This document shows, in pieces, positions 1 to 6,895 of a stretch of 11,693 nt of DNA (the stretch's first letter is position 1; the number at the start of each line of letters is the position of its first letter). Origin of the DNA: JANXXV01 sp040002435 (GTDB taxonomy: Bacteria; Acidobacteriota; Terriglobia; Bryobacterales; Bryobacteraceae); contig JBDUEM010000248.1 in NCBI GenBank assembly GCA_040002435.1, positions 1 through 11,693 of the forward strand. The letters are read 5' to 3'. The translations under genes and the position numbers were made by a program. Below the pieces are notes generated by a model. It did not search any database. It was not told the DNA's origin and saw only the letters and a list, made by a program, of their open reading frames with translations.

Positions 1-212
1 CAAAGCGGCCAGCCCCAACGCCGCAGTCACCATCCTTTGTGATTCGAACGGTGAGCGCTCACTGTCGCCACCGCGAATGCCCAGGCGCTGGGGCCGGACG
101 AAAAACTACCCTCGGTGTTCGGCGGATTTGCCGCCGTCTTCAACGAGGTATTCGAAAAATGCCACCCGTGGGAATATCCAGGAAGCACCGACTGTTTCTC
201 TCCCCCCGCCGC
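1..212. other. Left-edge stretch without a confident gene
   Basis: This lies downstream of the cyclophilin gene and holds no gene I can assign. There are two weak hints. On the minus strand an ATG at 33 opens a frame reading MVTAALGLAAL to the window edge, which resembles the start of a signal peptide, but the purine-rich AAAGG sits directly against the ATG, too close for a normal ribosome binding site. On the plus strand, frame 1 from about 55 to the TGA at 283..285 reads like coding sequence (for example GFAAVFNEVFEKCHPWEYPG) but has no ATG and overlaps the cyclophilin gene antisense, so it may be a remnant or chance. No terminator hairpin followed by a T-run is seen after the cyclophilin stop. 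Confidence 0.3.
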
Positions 213-740
213 CTACTTCTTGAGCTCGGCCTTCAAAATCCTAATAGGCGGAGTCAGTTTCTGCCCTTCCGCCTTCGATTCATGAATCTTGCGCACAATC
301 TCCATGCCGCTGACCACCCTTCCGAAGGCGGCGAACCCCTGCCCGTCCGGGTTCCGCTTGCCCCCGAAATCCAGTTCCGGTTGATCGCCGACGCAGATAA
401 AGAAATCGACCGTGGCCGTATCCGGTGCGCTGCGCGCCATGGACACCGTCCCGTCCTTATGCTTCAAACCGGTGACACTGGTGCGCTCCAGCTTAATCGC
501 CGGATCCGTTTCCTTCTGCTCCGGGTTCGCGGTAGCCTGAATCACGGCAATCTTCACCTTATCCAGAGGCTGATTGCTGCTCGTCACCGTCCGGAAAAAT
601 CCGCCGCCGTCATAAAATCCGTCCGAGACATACTGCATGAAATTTGAAGTGGTGAGTGGGGCATGAGTCTGATCCAACTGCAGCTCGATCTTCCCCAGGT
701 CGGTGGTCAGCACAACCACAACCATCGCCAGCATCATCAT
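213..740 (-). CDS. Cyclophilin-type peptidylprolyl isomerase
   Basis: Predicted cis-trans prolyl isomerase of the cyclophilin fold, 175 residues, usual for a single-domain bacterial member. The N-terminal strand LTTDLGKIELQL (11-22) is followed by the HAPLTTSNF helix (26-34), the GFYDGG-FFR segment with the probable catalytic arginine R50, the GTVSMARS strand (97-104), DFFICVGD (112-119), PELD (121-124) and GFAAFGRVVSGMEIV (135-149). The usual VIQGG segment is altered to VIQAT (66-70), and no tryptophan is seen at the cyclosporin-contact position; both are common in bacterial forms. The start is taken at 740 because its ATGA overlaps the transporter stop by 4 bases and a GAGAG lies about 9 bases upstream. 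ATGs at 737, 734 and 725 are alternatives. The short hydrophobic N-terminus (MMMLAMVVVV) is too short for a clear signal peptide, so a cytosolic location is most likely. Last gene of the minus-strand run. Confidence 0.9.
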   Translation of the reverse strand: MMMLAMVVVVLTTDLGKIELQLDQTHAPLTTSNFMQYVSDGFYDGGGFFRTVTSSNQPLDKVKIAVIQATANPEQKETDPAIKLERTSVTGLKHKDGTVSMARSAPDTATVDFFICVGDQPELDFGGKRNPDGQGFAAFGRVVSGMEIVRKIHESKAEGQKLTPPIRILKAELKK

Positions 741-1978
741 TTGAGTAAGTCTCTCACACTGATCGCCACCAGGGCCATCGTCAGCCCGATCATCACAGCC
801 ACCGCGCTCCAGGCCACCAGGTTATAGCCCCGCGAGTTCGTCCATTCCTTCATTAATCCCGTTTTATTGACAATCAGAATCATGTAAATCAGGACAAACG
901 GCAGCAGAACGCCGTTGATCACCTGGGACCAGAGGATCATCTTGATCAGTGGAAAGTTCGGCGTCAGGATGACCCCCGCGCCCACCACCACCAGGAACGT
1001 GAACAGCCAATAAAAAATCGGGGCTTCGCGAAAGTTCTTGTTCAGCCCGGATTCAAATCCCAGGCCTTCGCACACGGTATACGCGGTAGAAAGCGGTAGG
1101 ATGGACGCGGCGAAGATCGAGGCGTTAAACAGGCCGGCGCTGAAGAGCAGGAACGCCCAGTTGCCGAATGGCTTCAGGGCGAGTGCGGCGTCGGCGGCGT
1201 CGGTAATGTCCTGCGGCCCATTCGCCCAGATGGCGCCGGCGCAGGCCACGATAATGAAGAAGGCGATGACGGTCATCACGATACAGCCGACGATGACCTC
1301 AATGCGGGACTCATTGTAGGCCTTTGCGCTGATTCCCTTCTCCACCACGGCCGCCTGCAGATAGAACTGCATCCACGGCGCCACTGAGGTGCCCACCATC
1401 GCGATCAACATCCCGATGTACTCTTTGTCGAGTATCAGTACGGGCCTAACGCTATAGATGGCTGCTTCTTTCCAATCGGGCTTCACTAGGATGCCCGATA
1501 TGATGTAGCAAACATACAACGAACACGCGAAGAGAAAGATCTTCTCCACGCTCTGGTAGCTCGATTTCACGATCAGGAACCATACCGCGAGCGCTGCCAG
1601 TGGAACGGATACAAATTTGCTGACGCCGAACAGCCCGAGGGAACTGGCAACGCCCGCGAAGTTGGCCATCACGTTGGTCAGGTTCGCAAGAACCAACGCA
1701 GCCATCATAAAGAAGGTGGTGCGAAGACCGAATTCCTCTCGAATTAAATCGGATAAGCCTTTTCCGGTAACCGCTCCCATCCGCGAGCACATTTCCTGCG
1801 CCACAATCAGCAAAATCGTAATGGGCAGCAGCGTCCACAACGGCAGGTACCCGAACTTCGCCCCAGCCTGCGAATAGGTAAAAATGCCGCCAGCGTCATT
1901 GTCCACCACCGCCGTAATGAACCCCGGCCCGATTACGGAGAAGAAGATGGCGATGTGATAGCGGAAGCGTTTCAGCAT
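737..1978 (-). CDS. Nramp-related divalent cation transporter, atypical metal site (DAGG/APWM)
   Basis: Inner-membrane transporter of the Nramp (SLC11, LeuT-fold) family, 413 residues with about 11 hydrophobic segments. TM1 begins GPGFITAVVDNDAGG: residues 28-31 read DAGG where canonical Mn/Fe Nramps have DPGN, so the metal-binding Asp stays but the Asn is Gly. In TM6, residues 200-203 read APWM where canonical proteins have MPHN, so the metal-binding Met is Ala and the His is Trp. In TM3 the canonical TD..AE acids are replaced (TNVMAN, 101-106). The TM10-type SQVINGVLLPF (351-361) keeps the conserved Gln. Met-to-Ala replacement is known to weaken selection against hard ions, and Nramp-related magnesium transporters have an altered site. 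I infer Mg2+ or broad divalent uptake rather than Fe/Mn-proton symport. The gene starts 9 bases after the MgtE-like gene with no Shine-Dalgarno sequence visible, suggesting translational coupling. The family is certain; the substrate is inferred. Confidence 0.9.
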   Translation of the reverse strand: MLKRFRYHIAIFFSVIGPGFITAVVDNDAGGIFTYSQAGAKFGYLPLWTLLPITILLIVAQEMCSRMGAVTGKGLSDLIREEFGLRTTFFMMAALVLANLTNVMANFAGVASSLGLFGVSKFVSVPLAALAVWFLIVKSSYQSVEKIFLFACSLYVCYIISGILVKPDWKEAAIYSVRPVLILDKEYIGMLIAMVGTSVAPWMQFYLQAAVVEKGISAKAYNESRIEVIVGCIVMTVIAFFIIVACAGAIWANGPQDITDAADAALALKPFGNWAFLLFSAGLFNASIFAASILPLSTAYTVCEGLGFESGLNKNFREAPIFYWLFTFLVVVGAGVILTPNFPLIKMILWSQVINGVLLPFVLIYMILIVNKTGLMKEWTNSRGYNLVAWSAVAVMIGLTMALVAISVRDLLK

Positions 1979-1987
1979 GGCGGGGGT

Positions 1988-3232
1988 CTACTTATGCCGC
2001 AGCGCCGTGATGACATCGTCGGCCGTGATGACGCCTTCCAACCGGTTTTCTTCATCCACAACTGGAAGCGTGAGGAGGTTGTACTTGTCGAACAGTTCCG
2101 TGATGCGGCTTTCCTTCTCGTTGACCTTCACCTTAATGAGCGTCTGCGACGCCAGGTCCTTCAGCGCTACCGAACCGGGGACGAAGAATAACTTCGCCAG
2201 CGGAACGGCGCCCACCAGCCGCTCCTGCGCGTCAACCAGGAAAAGCGTGTTCAGCGATTCCAGAAGCTCTTCGTTCGCCTTCAAAGAATCCATCGCTTCA
2301 TGAATAGTCGCGCTCTCCTGCAGCGCCACGTATTCGGTATTCATCATCGCCCCGGCCGTGTTGTTCTTGTATTCGATCAGTTCGCTGACCTCGTCCTTGG
2401 ACTCGTCATCCATCTCATCCAGGATGTCCTGCGACGTCTCGTCTTCCAGTTCGGCGAGCGCGTTAGCGGCCTCGTCCGGCGACATCTCCTCAATGATCTC
2501 GGCAGCCTTTTCCGCTTCCAGCGACTCCAGAATGCTGGCCTGGACATCGGGATCCATCTCAGACAGCGCCTCGGCCGCCACCTCGGTATCGATCGTTTCG
2601 ATGATGGCCTCGCGATCGTCGGGACCCAGATGCTCCACAATATCGGCAATATCGGCCGGATGCATCCGTTCCAGCGCAAGGTTGGTAATGTTCAGCCGTA
2701 AACGGCGCTGTGGATCGGGCTCCACAATGTTGCAGTACTGCCATCCGATGGAGTTCGGAGCAATCGGCCCCTGCAAACGGCGCACCACAAAAGGCGGCAG
2801 AACCCCCTGCACCAGGCGCCGGAAAATCGCACGCAGACCGATGTCTACTTCGTCCACAAAAAGCAGATCGCCATCAGCCTCCCGGCGAATGCTGAACGTG
2901 ACGTCGGTGACGCGGACTACCTTACGCCCCTGCGCGTCGATGATCTGCTGATCGAGAAGGTCGCGCACCATGCGCAGCATGTATTCGTCGGCGTGATAGG
3001 GAGTAAGCACCTCGTCTTTGAGGTAGATGCCTTTCAGCGAAATGGAGCGGACTTGATCGTAACGGATGCTCAGCCAGGCCCAGCCGCCGCCTACCAGAAA
3101 ACGGTCGATACGAGTGGCGTCAACTAAAGGAACAAGTGCGGCGTCGCGGACACGGCCGATCTTCCGGCCTCGCGTATCGAAGACACGCAGGCCCATAAGT
3201 TCGGTGCAGAATAAAACAGTGTCTGCGGCCAT
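1988..3232 (-). CDS. PRC-barrel / MgtE N-domain / CBS-pair protein, putative cation sensor
   Basis: Soluble, 414 residues, no membrane segment. Two PRC-barrel-like segments come first (about 10-75 with FDTRGRKIGRVRD, and 90-150 with IDAQGRKVVRVTDV). Next is an MgtE N-terminal superhelical domain (about 182-288) made of repeated HPADIADIVEHLGPDD-like helices (191-206) rich in Glu and Asp. Two CBS domains follow (about 297-350, opening with NTAGAMMNTEYVAL; and about 363-412, ending GVITADDVITAL). The LIEY..NTAG..M.TEYVAL junction is the one found in MgtE Mg2+ channels, but the protein stops where the MgtE transmembrane domain would begin. In MgtE these domains bind Mg2+ and close the pore, so a sensing or gating role for the adjacent Nramp-type transporter is a reasonable inference, not shown. 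The start is supported by GGAAGGA 8 bases upstream. It follows gatB by 24 bases and precedes the transporter by 9 bases. Confidence 0.88.
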   Translation of the reverse strand: MAADTVLFCTELMGLRVFDTRGRKIGRVRDAALVPLVDATRIDRFLVGGGWAWLSIRYDQVRSISLKGIYLKDEVLTPYHADEYMLRMVRDLLDQQIIDAQGRKVVRVTDVTFSIRREADGDLLFVDEVDIGLRAIFRRLVQGVLPPFVVRRLQGPIAPNSIGWQYCNIVEPDPQRRLRLNITNLALERMHPADIADIVEHLGPDDREAIIETIDTEVAAEALSEMDPDVQASILESLEAEKAAEIIEEMSPDEAANALAELEDETSQDILDEMDDESKDEVSELIEYKNNTAGAMMNTEYVALQESATIHEAMDSLKANEELLESLNTLFLVDAQERLVGAVPLAKLFFVPGSVALKDLASQTLIKVKVNEKESRITELFDKYNLLTLPVVDEENRLEGVITADDVITALRHK

Positions 3233-3256
3233 CTACTAGGTCCTTCCAGTTGCATC

Positions 3257-4735
3257 TTATTGGAGCTTCGCCTTTAACATTTCGTTGAGAACACCCGGGT
3301 TTGCCTGACCGCGGGAGGCCTTCATCACCTGGCCCACCAGGAAACCGATGACGGTAACCTTCCCACTCTTGTATTGTTCCACTTGTTTGCTGTTCGCGGC
3401 TAGCACTTCGTCAATTATTTTGTCCAGCGCGCTAGTATCGTTGATCTGCGCCAGCCCTTCGCGGTCCATTATGGTGCGCGGTGCATCCCCCGTCGTCAGC
3501 ATCTTCGCGAAGATGTCCTTGGCCAGTTTGCCGGAGATCTCGCCTTTCGTGATCAGCGCCACCAGCTCGCCCAGGCTTTCGGGCGCGACCGGGGATTCCG
3601 CGAAGTCTTTGTTTTCCGCCTTGAGCGCCGCGGCCAGATCGCCCATCACCCAATTCGCGGTGGACCTCGGGTCACCCGCCACCTTCAAAGCACGTTCGAA
3701 GTATTCGCTGGAGGCGCGGGTCTGGGTCAGCACCTGCACGTCATATTCCCGGAGTCCATAGGACTGAATGAACCGCGCGCGCATGACGGCCGGCAGCTCC
3801 GGCATCTCCGCCTTCACGCGCTCGCGCCAGGCATCGCTCACATGGAGCGGGACCAGGTCGGGCTCCGGAAAGTAGCGGTAGTCGTGTGCTTCTTCCTTGC
3901 TCCGCATGCTGACGGTTTCGCCCAGGTCGACGTTATACAGTCGCGATTCCTGCACCACGCGCCCGCCACTCTCTATCAGCGCGATCTGCCGCAGGATTTC
4001 GTACTCGATTCCCAGCTTCACGTGCCGGAAGGAGTTCAAATTCTTCACCTCGGCCTTGGTGCCAAATTTGGGCGCGCCTTTCAGCCGCACGGAAACGTTG
4101 GCGTCACAGCGCAGCTGGCCCTTCTCCATATCGCAATCCGAGACGGCGATGAACTGCATCATCTGCTTCAACTCCGTGAGATATGCGTAGGCTTCGTCGG
4201 CGCTGCGAATGTCGGGCTCGCTGACGATCTCGATCAGCGGCGTCCCGGAGCGGTTGAGGTCAACGTAGGAGTAGCGGTCGGAATCTTTAAATCCGTCGTG
4301 AATGCTCTTCCCGGCATCGTCTTCCATATGAACGCGGGTCACGCCGATACGCTTGGGCTCCTCGTTGACAACCACATCCACAAAGCCGTGCTCAGCCAGT
4401 GGCTGATCGTATTGCGAAATCTGGTATCCCTTGGGCAGGTCGGGGTAAAAGTAATTCTTCCGTGCCATCCTGGAAAGGACGCGGACCTGGCAGTTCAGCG
4501 CCAAAGACGCTTTAATAGCCATTTCCACCGCCGGCTTGCTAAGAACCGGCAGCGCGCCTGGAAGACCAAGGCAGACAGGGCAGACGTTCGCGTTGGGCGG
4601 CGCGCCGAAACTGGTAGGACATCCGCAGTAGATTTTCGTGCGCGTAGCGAGCTGGACATGCACTTCGAGACCGATGACGGGTTCATACCTGGCGATTGTG
4701 GCGGGGGAAAGGGTCTCCATTTCAGTGGACGGCAT
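3257..4735 (-). CDS. gatB: Asp-tRNA(Asn)/Glu-tRNA(Gln) amidotransferase subunit B
   Basis: Kinase-like subunit of GatCAB, which converts misacylated Glu-tRNA(Gln) and/or Asp-tRNA(Asn) to the amidated form in the cytosol. It has 492 residues, full length. Signatures seen: VIGLEVHVQL (20-29), a zinc-type cysteine set C37, C39, C52, C55, KNYFYPDLPKGYQIS (93-107), HMEDDAGKS (136-144), DLNRSGTPLIEIVSEPD (159-175), RCDANVSVR (209-217) and a C-terminal YqeY-like tail domain ending VLNEMLKAKLQ. The first ATG (4735) is used; a second ATG five codons in (4720) is equally possible, and neither has a good ribosome binding site. A TATAAT box sits 6 bases upstream of the first ATG. No gatA or gatC lies beside it in the window, as is common when these genes are scattered. 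First gene of the apparent minus-strand operon. Confidence 0.97.
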   Translation of the reverse strand: MPSTEMETLSPATIARYEPVIGLEVHVQLATRTKIYCGCPTSFGAPPNANVCPVCLGLPGALPVLSKPAVEMAIKASLALNCQVRVLSRMARKNYFYPDLPKGYQISQYDQPLAEHGFVDVVVNEEPKRIGVTRVHMEDDAGKSIHDGFKDSDRYSYVDLNRSGTPLIEIVSEPDIRSADEAYAYLTELKQMMQFIAVSDCDMEKGQLRCDANVSVRLKGAPKFGTKAEVKNLNSFRHVKLGIEYEILRQIALIESGGRVVQESRLYNVDLGETVSMRSKEEAHDYRYFPEPDLVPLHVSDAWRERVKAEMPELPAVMRARFIQSYGLREYDVQVLTQTRASSEYFERALKVAGDPRSTANWVMGDLAAALKAENKDFAESPVAPESLGELVALITKGEISGKLAKDIFAKMLTTGDAPRTIMDREGLAQINDTSALDKIIDEVLAANSKQVEQYKSGKVTVIGFLVGQVMKASRGQANPGVLNEMLKAKLQ

Positions 4736-4741
4736 CGTCCA

Positions 4742-4747
4742 ATTATA
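4742..4747 (-). promoter_or_regulatory. Candidate -10 box just before gatB
   Basis: A perfect TATAAT lies on the minus strand with only 6 bases between it and the gatB ATG at 4735. Transcription from it would begin at about the first codon, giving a leaderless or nearly leaderless message, which fits the absence of a Shine-Dalgarno sequence. No good TTGACA-like -35 is seen 16-18 bases further upstream (ACCTGG region), so this may be chance in an otherwise GC-rich stretch. Confidence 0.35.
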
Positions 4748-4774
4748 GGACGGACGGCGGACCCCCAGGTCCGC

Positions 4775-4794
4775 GCCGGGGCCCCTGCCCCGGC
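4775..4794. repeat. GC-rich inverted repeat (7-base arms)
   Basis: GCCGGGG at 4775-4781 pairs perfectly with CCCCGGC at 4788-4794 across a 6-base loop. It lies upstream of gatB, not after a gene end, and has no T-run, so it is unlikely to be an intrinsic terminator. It could be a dispersed intergenic palindrome or a structural element; whether it recurs in the genome cannot be seen here. Confidence 0.5.
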
Positions 4795-4800
4795 TCCTCG

Positions 4801-5251
4801 AATGACCATCCCCAGCACAGTATTTGAAGATATTATGTCGAAATAATCGATGCGAATACCCCAGTCACCGAACTGGTTTCCAATATTCTTGGCGTCGTCC
4901 AGGGCTAACCCAGCGAGTCATTTGTAAGGGCGATCCGCCAGGGGCGAAGCCGCGGTGTTCTGGCCAGCGGGTTAATCCTCCCTGACGAGTACCCGATTGA
5001 CCCGTCGAGTTCACCATGGAGACAGCGACCGCCCGTTATGCTCTCGATACTCAGCCGGGTCCACCTCGACGCCGCCATCAAGCTGCGCCAACAGGGCGGG
5101 CATCCGCCTTACCTGAGCGTTCCCCGACGCAAAGCACGATTCATTGGCCGAAAAACCCACCATCGCGGACTCGGAAAAGATAACCGTCCGTTAAGGAAGC
5201 AGTTGAATAGCGGACTTCCACAACCCAGCCGATAAGCAGTCAGAGGCGGGC
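4801..5251. other. Intergenic stretch between divergent gatB and HDOD genes
   Basis: About 450 bases with no recognisable gene. Short frames open here (for example 5038..5235 and from the ATG at 5016, plus strand) but lack a ribosome binding site and give Arg/Pro-rich, family-less proteins. A weak 5-base inverted repeat (CCAGT/ACTGG, 4861-4876) and TAACCC/GGGTTA arms (4906-4911, 4969-4974) are present. No riboswitch or small RNA was recognised. It presumably carries the HDOD gene promoter, but I see no clear -35/-10 pair. Confidence 0.4.
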
Positions 5252-6274
5252 GTGGCAGTCACAAAACTATCAAAGTCATCGGTCTTGCGTGCCCTCAGTA
5301 AGGTTCCAGCCTTCCCGCCAATAGCGGCAAAACTCCTGGGCCTTTTAGCCCGTGAGCCTGTCGACCTCGGTCGGGTCGCGGACCTTGTTCGGGGCGATCC
5401 CATGCTCAGCGCCCGAGTGCTGCAGTGCGTCAATTCAGTCGAGTTCGGGCGAGCGCACGAAATCAAAGACATCCGCAGCGCCCTCGCATTCCTGGGTCTG
5501 GACCGGACCCGTCAGATTACCGTCACGTTGGCCACCCAAGGTTACGCAAAGGCTGCCCTTGGAGCGGCCGAGCTCAGGCGCTGCTGGGAACACACGCTTG
5601 CCACGGCGGTCCTCGCCGACGAGATCGCCTCTGCGTGCGGGCTGTTTTCCGGGGTCGCCTACACGGCGGGTATTATCCACGATATCGGCAGGCTTGGACT
5701 CCTGGTCGCCTATCCGCGGGAGTATGAATGCGTCATTCGCGATGCGGCGGAACGCTGCGTCGATCTGCTCGATTTCGAATTCGAACAGTTCGGAGTGCAT
5801 CACGCCGAGGCAGGACGGATTCTTTCGGAGCGTTGGGGTCTGCCGGACGAGTTCAGGATAGTCGCGGGCCGGCATCACGACCGGCCCGAAGCCGCGGAAC
5901 TGGATTTGCTCGGAATTGTGCAGGCCGCCTGCCAAATGGCGGACATTCTCGGTTTCTACGTCACGCGCCCCCTGGTCACGCAACGCATTGAGGATGCTCT
6001 GGCATTACTACCGTCCCCGGCGAGGGAACAATTTGAAAGATCGCCCGAGGAATTGCACTCTCGAATAACGGAGCGGATCGCGTCTTTTGAACGCATGGAC
6101 AACGGCGGGCCTGCCAGCGCCGGTACCGATCTCCCGTTCACCTCGGAAATACCGGAGTCCCCGCCGGAAGTCTATGAGCCCCCGCCGGAACTCCGCTATA
6201 GCGGAAGAGCGCAGATCGTTCTGGGCATCATCGCGGCCCTCATATCGATTTATCTCATTTGGCGGAGCTGGTAG
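5252..6274 (+). CDS. HDOD-domain signalling protein with C-terminal membrane anchor
   Basis: A 340-residue protein starting at GTG, chosen because GAGG lies 5 bases upstream and the HDOD fold begins at once. The HDOD domain spans about 13-240: LSKVPAFPPIAAKLLGLL (15-32), VADLVRGDPMLSARVLQCVN (42-61), IRSALAFLGLDRTRQI (74-89). It keeps possible HD metal ligands: H116 (WEHTLATA), H143-D144 (IIHDIGRLG), H183/H184, H208/H209 and D231. Many HDOD proteins have lost these, so phosphohydrolase activity is possible but unproven. A Pro/Glu-rich linker (about 292-315) leads to one hydrophobic segment (about 321-336) followed by RSW, a tail anchor that would hold the domain on the cytoplasmic face of the membrane. 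HDOD proteins act in signal transduction, often with c-di-GMP or chemosensory systems; no such partner lies nearby. Confidence 0.9.
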   Translation: MAVTKLSKSSVLRALSKVPAFPPIAAKLLGLLAREPVDLGRVADLVRGDPMLSARVLQCVNSVEFGRAHEIKDIRSALAFLGLDRTRQITVTLATQGYAKAALGAAELRRCWEHTLATAVLADEIASACGLFSGVAYTAGIIHDIGRLGLLVAYPREYECVIRDAAERCVDLLDFEFEQFGVHHAEAGRILSERWGLPDEFRIVAGRHHDRPEAAELDLLGIVQAACQMADILGFYVTRPLVTQRIEDALALLPSPAREQFERSPEELHSRITERIASFERMDNGGPASAGTDLPFTSEIPESPPEVYEPPPELRYSGRAQIVLGIIAALISIYLIWRSW

Positions 6275-6411
6275 CTAACACCCCTACCCTTGGCGCATGG
6301 CCGTATAGTAGAACGACGGCAACAATGCTGACGCGACTCAGAGTATTAGGCGTTATGAACTTGTAGATGTCGACGTCCGTTTCGGCCCGTTTACTTGTAT
6401 CGCTGGTGTAA

Positions 6412-6887
6412 ATGGCGTCGGCAGTCCGTTTCCTCCCGGCCGCGCCGCCGCCCGCGCCTGCCCCGCCGCCGATGCCGTATCAACGCGGCCAGTTCTGGCT
6501 CCGACGTTTTCGTCGACAGGCCGAGGCACTCTGTGCGGCGCTGGTTTCCGGTGGTTGTACTGTTCGGCCTCGATTACACTCTACTTGTTCGAGTTCGAAT
6601 ATGCTCCACCCGCTCAGCGCCCGCATCTCTGGTACGTCAATACCAACAAAGTTGATGTTTTCACAAATCTGGCAGGCGCTGGCCGCGACTGGTGCCATTT
6701 GGCATACAACCTTTCCACCGAAGGCGATTTCATGAAGTCCAACTCGCACTTCATGGTGTATGGACGGCCCAAGAACTTTGCCACTTTCCTCCTGTCGAGA
6801 AAAAATATTCTGGGCCACTCGTCTAAAAGCCAATTCCGGTACCGGACGGACGATTACGTTCTGGCGGAGATTTCGCTGAACCAATAA
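6412..6887 (+). pseudogene. Frame-broken single-TM protein of unknown function
   Basis: Three coding-like segments follow each other in frames 1, 2 and 3. An ATG at 6412 opens a Pro/Ala-rich cytoplasmic stretch ending near RRFRRQAEAL (to about 6530). Frame 2 then gives RRWFPVVVLFGL (to about 6572). Frame 3 gives ITLYLFEFEYAPPAQRPH and runs on through NTNKVDVFTNLAGAG and FMVYGRPKNFATFL to TAA at 6885-6887. Joined, they make a plausible protein of about 158 residues: basic N-terminus, one membrane segment (WFPVVVLFGLITLYLF) and a soluble C-terminal domain. Both changes have the sense of one extra base, the second around 6568-6580. I do not recognise the family. Sequencing error is an alternative to true decay. 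It ends 8 bases from the convergent glycosyltransferase stop. Confidence 0.5.
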
Positions 6888-6895
6888 AGTCGATT

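Noticed and set aside
39..647. Long plus-strand open frame over the cyclophilin gene
   Set aside because: Arg/Leu/His-rich with no family features. It is antisense to a clear cyclophilin and explained by GC-rich codon bias.
3842..4846. 334-codon plus-strand open frame opposite gatB
   Set aside because: It lies almost wholly antisense to a fully conserved gatB and has no recognisable domain.
5038..5235. Small 65-codon plus-strand frame ahead of the HDOD gene
   Set aside because: No ribosome binding site, no family, basic low-quality composition. A competing frame from 5016 looks equally random.
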